From JANNRA01 sp031401035 (lineage in GTDB: Bacteria; Desulfobacterota; Binatia; HRBIN30; CADEER01), in NCBI GenBank assembly GCA_031401035.1, contig JANNRA010000045.1:1-17326 (forward strand): a stretch of 17,326 nt of DNA, read 5' to 3'. The position numbers were made by a program, and so were the translations under genes. Numbering within the stretch: the first letter of the stretch is position 1; the number at the start of each line of letters is the position of its first letter. Positions 1 to 6,959 of the stretch are shown piece after piece. Under the pieces are notes generated by a model that made no database searches, was not told where the DNA came from, and saw nothing but the letters and a program-made list of their open reading frames with translations.

Positions 1-1998
1 CGGACACTGGTCGACGGCGACCGCGACGGTCAGTTCGACCCGCAGGGCTGCGGCGGCGAGATCTACGCCTGCGATGCGGCCCGCGCCTGCGGCAGCGCCG
101 AGGACGTCTGCGTCTGCATCCCGAGCTGCCCCGACTGCGAGGACTGCGCGCGCAGCGCGTGCGTGCCGCGCACCTACTTCCACACCCCGGAATGCGGCCC
201 CGACGGGCTGTGCAAGCGCCTCCCCTACGAGTGCAGCGCCGGCGACAGCTGCGCCGTCGATGGCGACCAGTGCACCTGCGTCTCGTCGTGCTTCGGCTGT
301 GACAACTGCGAGAGCTTCGCCTGCGTGGCGCCCTGTCAGGGCGGCGCGGCGCTGACGATCAGCCGCGTCGGGGTGAGCGCCGTCGAGCGCCTGGTCATCG
401 GCCAGCCGGCGCAGGCGACGGCGCAGGCGACCTTCTCCGACGGCACCGTCGCCGACGTCACCTGGCTGGTCGACTGGAGCAGCTCGGCGCCGCCGGTCGC
501 CGGCATCGACGCCTGGGGCCGCATCGCGGCGCTGAGCGCCGGCGAGACCGATCTGGACGCGACGCTGACCGCCGACGGCCCGAGCACGCCGGCGCGCGTC
601 ACCGTCGTCGAGCGGCCGACGCTGCGGCGCATCGTGCTCTACAACCGCGGTTGCTATTGGGGGCTCGACGATCGCTTGGGAGTTCCGCGCCCGGCCGACG
701 ACGCCTTCCTGCCGCCGCCCTTCTGTCAGCAGACGATCCGCATCGGCGGCGTCATCCAGTTCGGCGCCCTCGGTGAGTTCGACACCGGCTGGAGCGAGGA
801 CATCACCGACGAGGTGACCTGGAGCGCCGCGCCCGAGGGGCTGCTCAGCGTCGACGCCACCGGGGTGTGGACCGCGGTCGCGGCGGGCGTCGCGAACGTC
901 CGCGCCACCCTCGCCGACGTGTCGAGCGATCCGCAGCCGGTCACCATCGTCGAGAAGGCGACCATCCAGTCGCTGGCGGTCTACCCGTACGGCGGCCCGG
1001 TCGGCGTCTTCGCCGACGGCCCGGTGCGGCCGGGCGCCGACGCGCCGTGCTTCGACTGCGGCTACTCCGTGACCCTGCTGAGCGGGGACACGGTGCAGTT
1101 CGGTGCCACGGCGCACTACGACACCGGCGAGTGGGAGGACGTCACCGCCCGTGCCGCGTGGAGCAGCAGCGACGCCGCGGTGGCGGCGGTCGACGCCGCC
1201 GGCAAGGTCACGGCCGGTGCCGCCGGCGCCGCCGGCATCACGGCCGCGCTCGAGGGGGCGACCAGCGCGCCGGCCGCGCTGCGGGTGGTCGCCGAGGCGA
1301 CCCTGCAAGGGCTGTCGGTGTACATGGACGGCTCCGACCGGGCCATCGGCATCGGCGCGCAGGCGGTGTTCCACGCCGCCGCGTACTACGACGTCGGCTT
1401 CGGCCGCGACGTCACCGCCCTCGTCGCCTGGCGCAGCAGCGACGACAGCGTCGGCGTCTTCGACAGCGCCGGGGTGTTCACCGGGCGTGCCGCCGGCAAC
1501 GTCACGGTGTGGGCGGAGCTCGACGGCGTGGCGAGCTCGCCGCTGCCGCTGGAGGTCTTTGCGACCAGCGCGCTCGACTACTGCGACGCGGCAAACGTCA
1601 ATCGCGGCGTCTGGTCGGACGACTTCAACCGCGTCACGCTCGAGTCCGACTGCGCCAACTACACCCAGCCCGACGTCGCCGAGCTGCGCTTCTCGGTCAC
1701 CGAGCAGCAGCGCCCCGGTGGCATTTTCGACCCCTGCCTCGACCTCGAAGCCTATCGCGGCGCGACGCTGGTGCGTACCATCCGCGAGGAGGGCTGCGGC
1801 GATCCGTTCCTGCCGCCCGGCGCCCTCGACCGCGACGAAGCGGCGGTGCGCTACCAGCTCAAGGCGTTCTGGGATCTCAAGGACGAGGCCGGCGATCCGG
1901 TGCCGCCCGGCGACTACGAGATCCGCGGCACCTTCTACCTCTACTACGATCCCGTCGTGACCATCGGCGTCACGGTGGAGGCGCCCGCACCCCAGTAG
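1..1998 (+). CDS. Secreted Cys-rich protein with tandem Ig-like (Big2) repeats, 5'-truncated
   Basis: The frame is open from base 1 to the TAG at 1996-1998, so the gene begins outside the window; the GTG at 163 is only an internal codon. The first ~115 residues hold two similar Cys-rich modules, one ending near base 165 and one near 340, each with a run of closely spaced cysteines (CVCIPSCPDCEDC and CTCVSSCFGCDNC). About four Ig-like repeats of the bacterial Big2 type follow at roughly 352-606, 619-951, 961-1296 and 1303-1560, marked by recurring 'D-V-T-x-x-x-x-W-S-S' and 'A-x-G-x-V/I-T/A' patterns. The last ~140 residues form a separate beta-rich domain ending in 'VPPGDYEIRGTF', which resembles BsuPI-like inhibitor domains, but weakly. 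Big2 repeats are typical of cell-surface and adhesion proteins. The cysteines suggest a disulfide-stabilised extracytoplasmic protein. The signal peptide would lie upstream of the window. No enzyme motif was seen, and the exact role is unknown. Confidence 0.85.
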   Translation, partial: RTLVDGDRDGQFDPQGCGGEIYACDAARACGSAEDVCVCIPSCPDCEDCARSACVPRTYFHTPECGPDGLCKRLPYECSAGDSCAVDGDQCTCVSSCFGCDNCESFACVAPCQGGAALTISRVGVSAVERLVIGQPAQATAQATFSDGTVADVTWLVDWSSSAPPVAGIDAWGRIAALSAGETDLDATLTADGPSTPARVTVVERPTLRRIVLYNRGCYWGLDDRLGVPRPADDAFLPPPFCQQTIRIGGVIQFGALGEFDTGWSEDITDEVTWSAAPEGLLSVDATGVWTAVAAGVANVRATLADVSSDPQPVTIVEKATIQSLAVYPYGGPVGVFADGPVRPGADAPCFDCGYSVTLLSGDTVQFGATAHYDTGEWEDVTARAAWSSSDAAVAAVDAAGKVTAGAAGAAGITAALEGATSAPAALRVVAEATLQGLSVYMDGSDRAIGIGAQAVFHAAAYYDVGFGRDVTALVAWRSSDDSVGVFDSAGVFTGRAAGNVTVWAELDGVASSPLPLEVFATSALDYCDAANVNRGVWSDDFNRVTLESDCANYTQPDVAELRFSVTEQQRPGGIFDPCLDLEAYRGATLVRTIREEGCGDPFLPPGALDRDEAAVRYQLKAFWDLKDEAGDPVPPGDYEIRGTFYLYYDPVVTIGVTVEAPAPQ

Positions 1999-2386
1999 AA
2001 CACGAGTGGCGCCACCGCGGTCGGCCCGGTACGACGCGCGATGGTCATGCGCGCGGCGCTCGGGGCGTTGACCCTCCTGCGGTCCGACCCAGGCCGGCGG
2101 CGGTGCCGCGCCTGGGCGCCGTGCGCGCCGAGCAGCGTCTGCTCGCCGGCCACCTGCTGCGCCGCATCGGCTTCGGGCCCGACCGGCGCGAGCTGCACGA
2201 GGTAGTGCGCCTCGGCCGCCATTCCCGCCTCAGCTTCAGTTCGGCGCGAGCGTCTGGGAATGACTCCAAAGTTCAATGGCGGCCGCGCCGGCCGGGACTG
2301 GAAGGGACTGTTCCGTCGCGATGGCCGCCAGGGGGCCATGGCCGGGGCACGAAGCCCGTTGTGCGCCCGCCAGGTCAGACCGCTGA
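1999..2386. other. Gene-poor junction region between Big2 gene and GST gene
   Basis: This 388-base stretch has no intact gene. It contains the DUF1800-like stub listed separately (2103-2220), then about 165 bases with no recognisable coding content up to the convergent GST stop codon. A 7-base inverted repeat, CATTCCC at 2220-2226 and GGGAATG at 2256-2262, starts exactly where the DUF1800 similarity ends. It could be a weak hairpin or a scar of rearrangement, or chance. Base composition becomes visibly richer in A/T from about 2221 onward. Confidence 0.5.
2103..2220 (+). pseudogene. N-terminal fragment of a DUF1800-family gene
   Basis: Reading from the GTG at 2103 (or the GTG at 2121), the translation includes 'AGHLLRRIGFGPDRRELHEV'. 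This matches the typical opening of DUF1800 proteins, a helical segment of the form 'A-H-L-L-R-R-x-G-F-G-P-x-x-x-E-L'. DUF1800 proteins are usually several hundred residues long and often paired with a DUF1501 gene; their function is not established. Here the likeness stops after 'VVRLGR' near 2220. The frame runs on to a stop at 2388-2390, overlapping the convergent GST gene, but the residues after 2220 look non-family and low-complexity. The gene therefore appears cut off by a rearrangement or insertion. The short match is a recognition from memory, so a chance resemblance is possible. Confidence 0.55.
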
Positions 2387-3232
2387 CTAGAACTTGATCG
2401 GCAGTTCGAGATGCCGGTCGTAAATCATGTCGCGATGGGCGAGCAGCGCAGGTGTCAGCGCCCTTGCGACGTCAGGGTTGTCATTGCCATAGGCGCCGCC
2501 ACGGAAGGAGGGCCGCATCGGGCAGCGTTCCGGCGGCATCGGATCGATGAGTCCGCAGAACGTCGCCCAATAGATGTCGACCGCCGAGAATCGATCGCCG
2601 ACCAGATACTGACGACCGGCGCGTTTCTGGCTCGCGTACTGCGCGTCGAAGGTACTCAAGATATCGACGATACGGCGCGCCGCGGCTTCCGCCAGTGCCG
2701 GGGTATAGCCGTACTTGGAGCCGAGAAATTCAAAGAAGGCACGGCCTTCGGCGCCGGGCGGCATACTGGTCAAGGGTCCATGTACCATTACCAGGCGCTT
2801 CACCCAGGCGATGCCGTTCTCGCCGGCCAGTTCGTTGGTCAAACCGAACATCAAAACGCGATCGGCGATATTCGAAGGGATGAGCGGCGGTTCGGGGTTC
2901 AAGCGCTCGGCGAGATTCAATTGATCTATCCAGCTTGAACGCGGGCGCTCGTCGTTCCAGATCGCGACCGGCGCGCTGCCCTGACCGGTCCAGGCAATGA
3001 GTTCGCTTTGCGAACCGCCCATGCCGATGGCGAGATCGGACTTGCCCTCATCGGCAGTCACCACGGCCGTATAGGGAATGCCCTTGACGTAGAACAGTCC
3101 CTTACAGGCCTCGCGCCACGGTCCGGGGATGGCATAGGCGCCAAGCACCAGACGCAGGCCGCTCATCTTGCGCGCGCTCGCAATACTGACGTAGTCGAGG
3201 GAAAGATCGGTGGTCAGGATGGTGGCTGACAC
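2387..3232 (-). CDS. Glutathione S-transferase-like protein
   Basis: This 281-residue protein has the two-part layout of the GST superfamily. A thioredoxin-fold N-terminal half (about residues 27-115, with 'GLFYVKGIPYTAVV' and a 'SAPVAIWNDERPRSSWIDQL' segment at the usual glutathione/cis-Pro site) is followed by an all-helical C-terminal domain containing 'YLVGDRFSAVDIYWATF' (about 209-225), the classic GST C-domain capping motif. The start is the GTG at 3232: GGGAG lies 8 bases upstream, whereas the longer open frame back to 3436 runs through a broken gene and gives non-protein-like residues. The family usually conjugates or reduces electrophiles with glutathione in the cytoplasm; the substrate here is unknown. 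Codon use is less GC-biased than in neighbouring genes (for example at 2701-2950), suggesting acquisition from another genome. It converges on the Big2 gene. Confidence 0.85.
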   Translation of the reverse strand: MSATILTTDLSLDYVSIASARKMSGLRLVLGAYAIPGPWREACKGLFYVKGIPYTAVVTADEGKSDLAIGMGGSQSELIAWTGQGSAPVAIWNDERPRSSWIDQLNLAERLNPEPPLIPSNIADRVLMFGLTNELAGENGIAWVKRLVMVHGPLTSMPPGAEGRAFFEFLGSKYGYTPALAEAAARRIVDILSTFDAQYASQKRAGRQYLVGDRFSAVDIYWATFCGLIDPMPPERCPMRPSFRGGAYGNDNPDVARALTPALLAHRDMIYDRHLELPIKF

Positions 3233-3240
3233 GGGCTGTT

Positions 3241-3245
3241 CTCCC
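3241..3245 (-). promoter_or_regulatory. Shine-Dalgarno site deciding the GST start
   Basis: On the minus strand GGGAG sits 8 bases before the GTG at 3232. It supports that GTG as the start rather than the upstream ATG at 3436, which would read through the remnant of the preceding gene. Confidence 0.6.
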
Positions 3246-3267
3246 TGAATAATGATGGAGGGGTTGC

Positions 3268-3458
3268 TTACTTGCCGTCTACGCTGAACGTGAGCAGCAC
3301 GTTGCCCGACCTCCACTTCTTCCACATCGCTTAACCGGACACCACATAAACCTGGCCGTGAGCGATGGCGGGGCCCGGTCCGTTCAATCTTCCCAGGCCA
3401 GTTTGCCATCGGCGAGATTGACCGCCGCCAAGCCACCGGCCTCGTGAAACGCCGCCGG
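3268..3458 (-). pseudogene. C-terminal remnant of a PQQ-type beta-propeller protein
   Basis: On the minus strand, between larA and the GST gene, three pieces fit the end of a PQQ-repeat beta-propeller protein (as in polyvinyl-alcohol-dehydrogenase-like proteins). First, 'GGLAAVNLADGKLAWED' at about 3385-3437 carries the repeat hallmark 'A-x-x-x-x-D-G-K-x-x-W'. Then, in a second frame, comes 'LNGPGPAIAHGQVYVVSG' ending at a TAA (3331-3333). Beyond this stop, still in the same frame, is 'MWKKWRSGNVLLTFSVDGK' followed by TAA at 3268-3270. Joining them needs one frameshift near 3385 and readthrough of one internal stop, at a place where homologs commonly have Tyr after 'SG'. The N-terminal bulk of the gene is missing, replaced by the larA end around 3458-3482. 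The identification rests on motif memory and is fairly but not fully secure. Confidence 0.6.
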
Positions 3459-3482
3459 CTCGCGAGTGGATCGGCGGCGCCG

Positions 3483-4799
3483 TTAGGCGGCGGCGCCGTC
3501 CTGCCAGGCGGTACCGATCGCCAGCTTGCGGCCGCGCACGGTCGGCAACACGTACGGCCCCTCCGGCAGCACGGCGACGTGCGGACGCGCCCCGTAGCGG
3601 TGCCGGCAGCGCGCCAGCGCGTCCTCGACCGTCGGCGCCGTAGCGGCGAGCAGGTTGCCGTGCGCGGTCGCCGTCAGGCCGTGGCTGACGACGATCACCT
3701 CCGCTTTGCGGCGCACCTGGCAGAGGTGCTGCAACATCCACTGGTCGATGGTGAAGAAGCCCGGGCTGGTGATGCGCGCCATGAACGCCTCCGGGGTCGG
3801 CGTCTCATCGAGCAGGCGCGTGAACTCGCTGCTGCCGACGCCCTCGGTGATCGCCGCGGCGAGGATGATCGTGCCGCCGCGCCGGACGACGTTCAGCGCC
3901 GCGACCAGCCCCTTGATCGATTGGTAATAGGTGTCGTCGAGCGGGAATCCCGCCGCCGAGGTGATGACGATGTCGGCCGGGCGGTCGACCTGTACGGCGA
4001 CGTGCGCCTCCACCGTGCGCACGCCGGCCGCGTGCGCCGCCTCGAGGTCGCCGGCGTACACCCCGGTCAGCCGCCGCTGGCGGTCGATGGTGACGTCGCA
4101 CATGAAGTCGACGCCGACGTGCCGCGCGATGCCGACCAACTCGGCGTGGAACGGATTGCCGTCGAGCAGGCCGGGCCCGATCGCGGCCTCCAGCATCGCG
4201 GCGCCGTGCAGGCTGCGCATGGTGTCGACACCGGCGCAGCCCGGCGCCACCGCCTTGCGGCCGCCCGAGTAGCCGGCCATCAGGTGCGGCTCGATGAGTC
4301 CGGTGACGATCTTCAACTCCGCCTCGACGTAGCCGCGGTCGATCCACATCTCGGTGCCGCGCGTGGTCCGTCCGAGGTGCACGTGCTGGGCGGCGTCGCG
4401 CGCGACGTGGTTGCGAATACGGGTGCCGGCGACGATGGCCGGACTGGTCATCGCCGCCAGTTCCTCTGCGGTATTGGCGCGGTGCAGGCCGGTGGCGACG
4501 AGGATCTCGATCCGCTCGCGCGCGATGCCGCCGGCCTCGAGGGCGGCGAGCAGCGGCGGAAGCACGACGCCATAGGGAATCGGGCGCGTCTTGTCGGAGA
4601 TCACCACCACCGCGTCGCGCCGACCGCGCGCCAGGGTGGCGAGCGGCGGCGCGCTGATCGGCTGCGCCAGCGCCGCCGCCACCGCCGCGGCCGGCTCGCC
4701 GAGCGGCGCCACCGGGCGCGGGTCGAGGACGCTGAGATCGATGTCGTTCGGTAGCTCCACCGTCAGACCGGTGCGGCCGTAGTCGAGCCTGATCTGCAT
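3483..4799 (-). CDS. larA: LarA-family nickel-pincer racemase/epimerase
   Basis: This 438-residue protein belongs to the lactate racemase LarA family (old DUF2088). These enzymes use a nickel-pincer nucleotide to racemise or epimerise alpha-hydroxy acids in the cytoplasm. All the key residues of the Lactiplantibacillus enzyme are present at a nearly constant offset: D69 and R72 in 'SDKTRPIP', H106 in 'TGLHRANT', H172 in 'LIEPHLMAGYSGGRK', K182 as the cofactor-linked lysine, and H198 in 'MRSLHG'. Length is close to the family's usual ~420-430. The ATG at 4799 is preceded by AGAGGA with good spacing. The cofactor-building genes larB, larC and larE are not in this window. Family members act on lactate, malate, phenyllactate or sugar acids, so the substrate cannot be fixed here. 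It is transcribed divergently from the Mo-oxidoreductase gene. Confidence 0.9.
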   Translation of the reverse strand: MQIRLDYGRTGLTVELPNDIDLSVLDPRPVAPLGEPAAAVAAALAQPISAPPLATLARGRRDAVVVISDKTRPIPYGVVLPPLLAALEAGGIARERIEILVATGLHRANTAEELAAMTSPAIVAGTRIRNHVARDAAQHVHLGRTTRGTEMWIDRGYVEAELKIVTGLIEPHLMAGYSGGRKAVAPGCAGVDTMRSLHGAAMLEAAIGPGLLDGNPFHAELVGIARHVGVDFMCDVTIDRQRRLTGVYAGDLEAAHAAGVRTVEAHVAVQVDRPADIVITSAAGFPLDDTYYQSIKGLVAALNVVRRGGTIILAAAITEGVGSSEFTRLLDETPTPEAFMARITSPGFFTIDQWMLQHLCQVRRKAEVIVVSHGLTATAHGNLLAATAPTVEDALARCRHRYGARPHVAVLPEGPYVLPTVRGRKLAIGTAWQDGAAA

Positions 4800-4931
4800 G
4801 CTGGTCCTCTAGCGCCTGGCGGCGGCGTAGGGCCAGCGGCGGGCGCGCCGGTGCGGCGCCCGCCGCGGAGGATTGCGCACGCTTGTCGATCGGGCTTGCC
4901 CGCAGCACCCACGGCGCACTAGCACCGCTGT
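4800..4931. promoter_or_regulatory. Divergent intergenic region between larA and the Mo-oxidoreductase
   Basis: This 132-base gap must hold the 5' ends and probably the promoters of both divergent genes. On the minus strand the larA ribosome site AGAGGA is seen just inside the gap. No convincing sigma-70 boxes or operator palindrome could be picked out by eye, and the Mo-oxidoreductase start has no strong Shine-Dalgarno match. Confidence 0.4.
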
Positions 4932-6932
4932 ATGGCCGTGCTCGACTCCGTCTGTCCGCTCGACTGCCCCGACACCTGCAGCCTGCACGTCAGCGTCGAG
5001 GCCGGGCGCATCACCCGCGTCGACGGCTCGCATCGCGCCCCGCTCACCGACGGGTTCATCTGCGCCAAGGTGCGGCGCTATGCCGAGCGCGTCTACTCGC
5101 CGCTGCGCGTCCTGCACCCGCAGCGCCGCGTCGGCGGCAAGGGCGAGGGGCGCTTCGCCCGCATCAGCTGGGATGAGGCGCTGGCGGAGATCGCCGCGCG
5201 CTTTCGCACCATCATCGCGGCGCACGGATCGGCGGCGATCCTGCCGTACCACTACGGCGGCTCGAACGGCGTTCTCGGCGACGATGCCGCCGACGCGCGC
5301 TTCTTCGCCCGCCTCGGCGCGTCGGAGTTGCAGAAGACGATCTGCGCCATGCCGACCGGCGCCGCGCACGCGGCGCTCTACGGGTCCATGCCGGGCGTGC
5401 CGCCGCAGGACTATCGCCTCGCCCGCTGCATCATCCTGTGGGGCGTCAATCCCTCCGCGACGTCGATCCATCTCGTGCCGCACGTCCGCGCCGCGCAGGC
5501 GGCGGGCGCCTTCGTCGCCGTCATCGACCCGTGCCGCACGCCGCTGGCGCGGCACGCCGATCTGCACCTGGCGCCGCGGCCCGGTACCGACGTCGTCCTG
5601 GCCCTGGCGATGATCGACGCGCTGCTGCGCGGCGGTGGCGCCGACCGCGCCTTTCTCGCTGCGCACGCCGACGGCGTCGAGGCGCTGGCCGCGGCGGCGG
5701 CCGCCTGGCCGATCGCGCGGGCGGCGACGGAGTGCGACGTGCCGGCCGCCGACATCGAGCGCCTCGTTGCCGCCTATGCCGCGGCGTCGCCGGCGGTGCT
5801 GCGCTGCGGCTGGGGCTTCGAGCGCACCCACAATGGCGGCCAGGCGGCGCGCGCCATCCTGGCGCTGCCGGCGGTGGCGGGAAAGTTCGGTGTGCGCGGC
5901 GGCGGCTTCACGATGAGCCTCAGCCGCGCCCATCCGATCGACCGCCTGCGCCTGGCCCGCCCCGAGCTGGCGACGCGGCCGCGCCGCCAGGTGAACATGG
6001 TGCAGCTCGGCCGCGTCCTCACCGAGCCGCAGACGCCGCCGGTGCAAGCGTTGTTCGTGTACAACGCCAATCCAGTGGCGATGACGCCGGACCAGAACCG
6101 CATCCTCGCCGGGCTGGCGCGCGCCGATCTGTTCACCGTCGTGCACGAGCAGGTGATGACCGACACCGCGCAGTGGGCCGATCTGCTGCTGCCGGCGAGC
6201 ACCGTCTTCGAGCAGACGGAGCTGCACCGCGCCTACGGCCACTACGCGCTGCAGCTCTCCGAAGCGGTCATCGCGCCGTGCGGCGAGGCGCTCTCCAATC
6301 CGCAGCTCTTCGCCCGCCTGGCGCGCGTCATGGGGTTCGACGACGCGGCGCTGCGGGGCGAGGAGGCTGCCCTGCTGGCCGACGCCCTGGCGCCGGCTGA
6401 TCTGGCGGCACTGCGCCGCGACGGCGTCCTGCCGGTGCGTGTCGCCGGCGATGCGTGGGTGCAGTTCGGCAGCGTTCACCCGGCGACCGCGAGCGGCCGC
6501 GTCGAGCTCAGTCCGGCGGCGCTCGGGCCGGTGACCTATGTACCGCCGCGCGGCGAGGGGCTGGTGCTGCTGACGCCGGCCTCGGATCGCACCATCAACT
6601 CGATCTTCGGCGAGTTGGCGCAGCGTCCGGCGGTGCTGGTCATGCATCCCGACGACGCGGCGGCGCGCGCCCTGGCCGACGGCATGGCGGTGCGCGTCTT
6701 CAACGCGCTCGGCGAGGTGCACGTCGGGGTGGCGCTGAGCCGCGACCTGCGCCGCGGCGTCGTGACGCTGCCGAAAGGACTCTGGCGCGCGAGCACCTTG
6801 AACGGCGCCACCTCGACGGCCCTCATCCCCGACGCGTTGACGGACATCGGCGGCGGCGCGTGTTTCAACGACGCCCGCGTCGAGGTGGCGGCGCTCCACC
6901 CGGCCAGTCCGGCCGCGTCCCCCTCCGCCTGA
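4932..6932 (+). CDS. Cytoplasmic molybdopterin (bis-MGD) oxidoreductase with N-terminal [4Fe-4S] site
   Basis: This 666-residue protein belongs to the DMSO-reductase/formate-dehydrogenase superfamily. The N-terminus has the [4Fe-4S] cysteines C8, C12, C16 ('CPLDCPDTC') and C44 ('GFICAK'). The molybdopterin domain begins with 'RISWDEALAEIA'. C138 in 'QKTICAMPTG' sits where the Mo or W ligand is expected. The C-terminal dinucleotide-binding domain is visible from about residue 550 ('TPASDRTINSIFGE', 'HPDDAAARALADGMAVRV') to 'LTDIGGGACFNDARVEV'. No Tat signal is present, so the enzyme should be cytoplasmic. No small electron-transfer subunit is next to it. The family includes dehydrogenases and reductases of many small substrates, so the substrate is not predictable. 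The ATG is only seven residues before the first cysteine, which fits the family. It converges with the selenoprotein gene, 21 bases apart. Confidence 0.92.
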   Translation: MAVLDSVCPLDCPDTCSLHVSVEAGRITRVDGSHRAPLTDGFICAKVRRYAERVYSPLRVLHPQRRVGGKGEGRFARISWDEALAEIAARFRTIIAAHGSAAILPYHYGGSNGVLGDDAADARFFARLGASELQKTICAMPTGAAHAALYGSMPGVPPQDYRLARCIILWGVNPSATSIHLVPHVRAAQAAGAFVAVIDPCRTPLARHADLHLAPRPGTDVVLALAMIDALLRGGGADRAFLAAHADGVEALAAAAAAWPIARAATECDVPAADIERLVAAYAAASPAVLRCGWGFERTHNGGQAARAILALPAVAGKFGVRGGGFTMSLSRAHPIDRLRLARPELATRPRRQVNMVQLGRVLTEPQTPPVQALFVYNANPVAMTPDQNRILAGLARADLFTVVHEQVMTDTAQWADLLLPASTVFEQTELHRAYGHYALQLSEAVIAPCGEALSNPQLFARLARVMGFDDAALRGEEAALLADALAPADLAALRRDGVLPVRVAGDAWVQFGSVHPATASGRVELSPAALGPVTYVPPRGEGLVLLTPASDRTINSIFGELAQRPAVLVMHPDDAAARALADGMAVRVFNALGEVHVGVALSRDLRRGVVTLPKGLWRASTLNGATSTALIPDALTDIGGGACFNDARVEVAALHPASPAASPSA

Positions 6933-6959
6933 CCGGCGCCGAACGGTGGCGGGTCAGGC
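6927..6959. terminator. Hairpin between convergent genes, spanning both stop codons
   Basis: GCCTGACC (6927-6934) pairs perfectly with GGTCAGGC (6952-6959), extended inside by CGCC (6937-6940) with GGCG (6948-6951) around a 7-base loop and a 2-base bulge. The stop codons of the Mo-oxidoreductase (6930-6932) and the UGSC gene (6954-6956) both lie in the stem. There is no T-run on either side, so it is not a classic intrinsic terminator. A two-way transcription barrier or mRNA end stabiliser is plausible. Confidence 0.45.

Noticed and set aside
3473..3499. An 11-base direct repeat (GGCGGCGCCGT) around the larA stop codon, considered as an insertion target duplication
   Set aside because: It is a simple GCC/GGC-type sequence expected often in this base composition, and the copies do not bracket the A/T-richer segment.
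3444..4754. A 436-codon open frame on the plus strand
   Set aside because: It is antisense to larA, whose catalytic residues are all present; the plus-strand translation is low-complexity Arg/Asp/Ala.
4809..6899. A 696-codon open frame on the minus strand
   Set aside because: It is antisense to the clear Mo-oxidoreductase gene. Its translation is Arg/Ala/Gly/His-rich without any domain, which is a common shadow in GC-rich codon usage.
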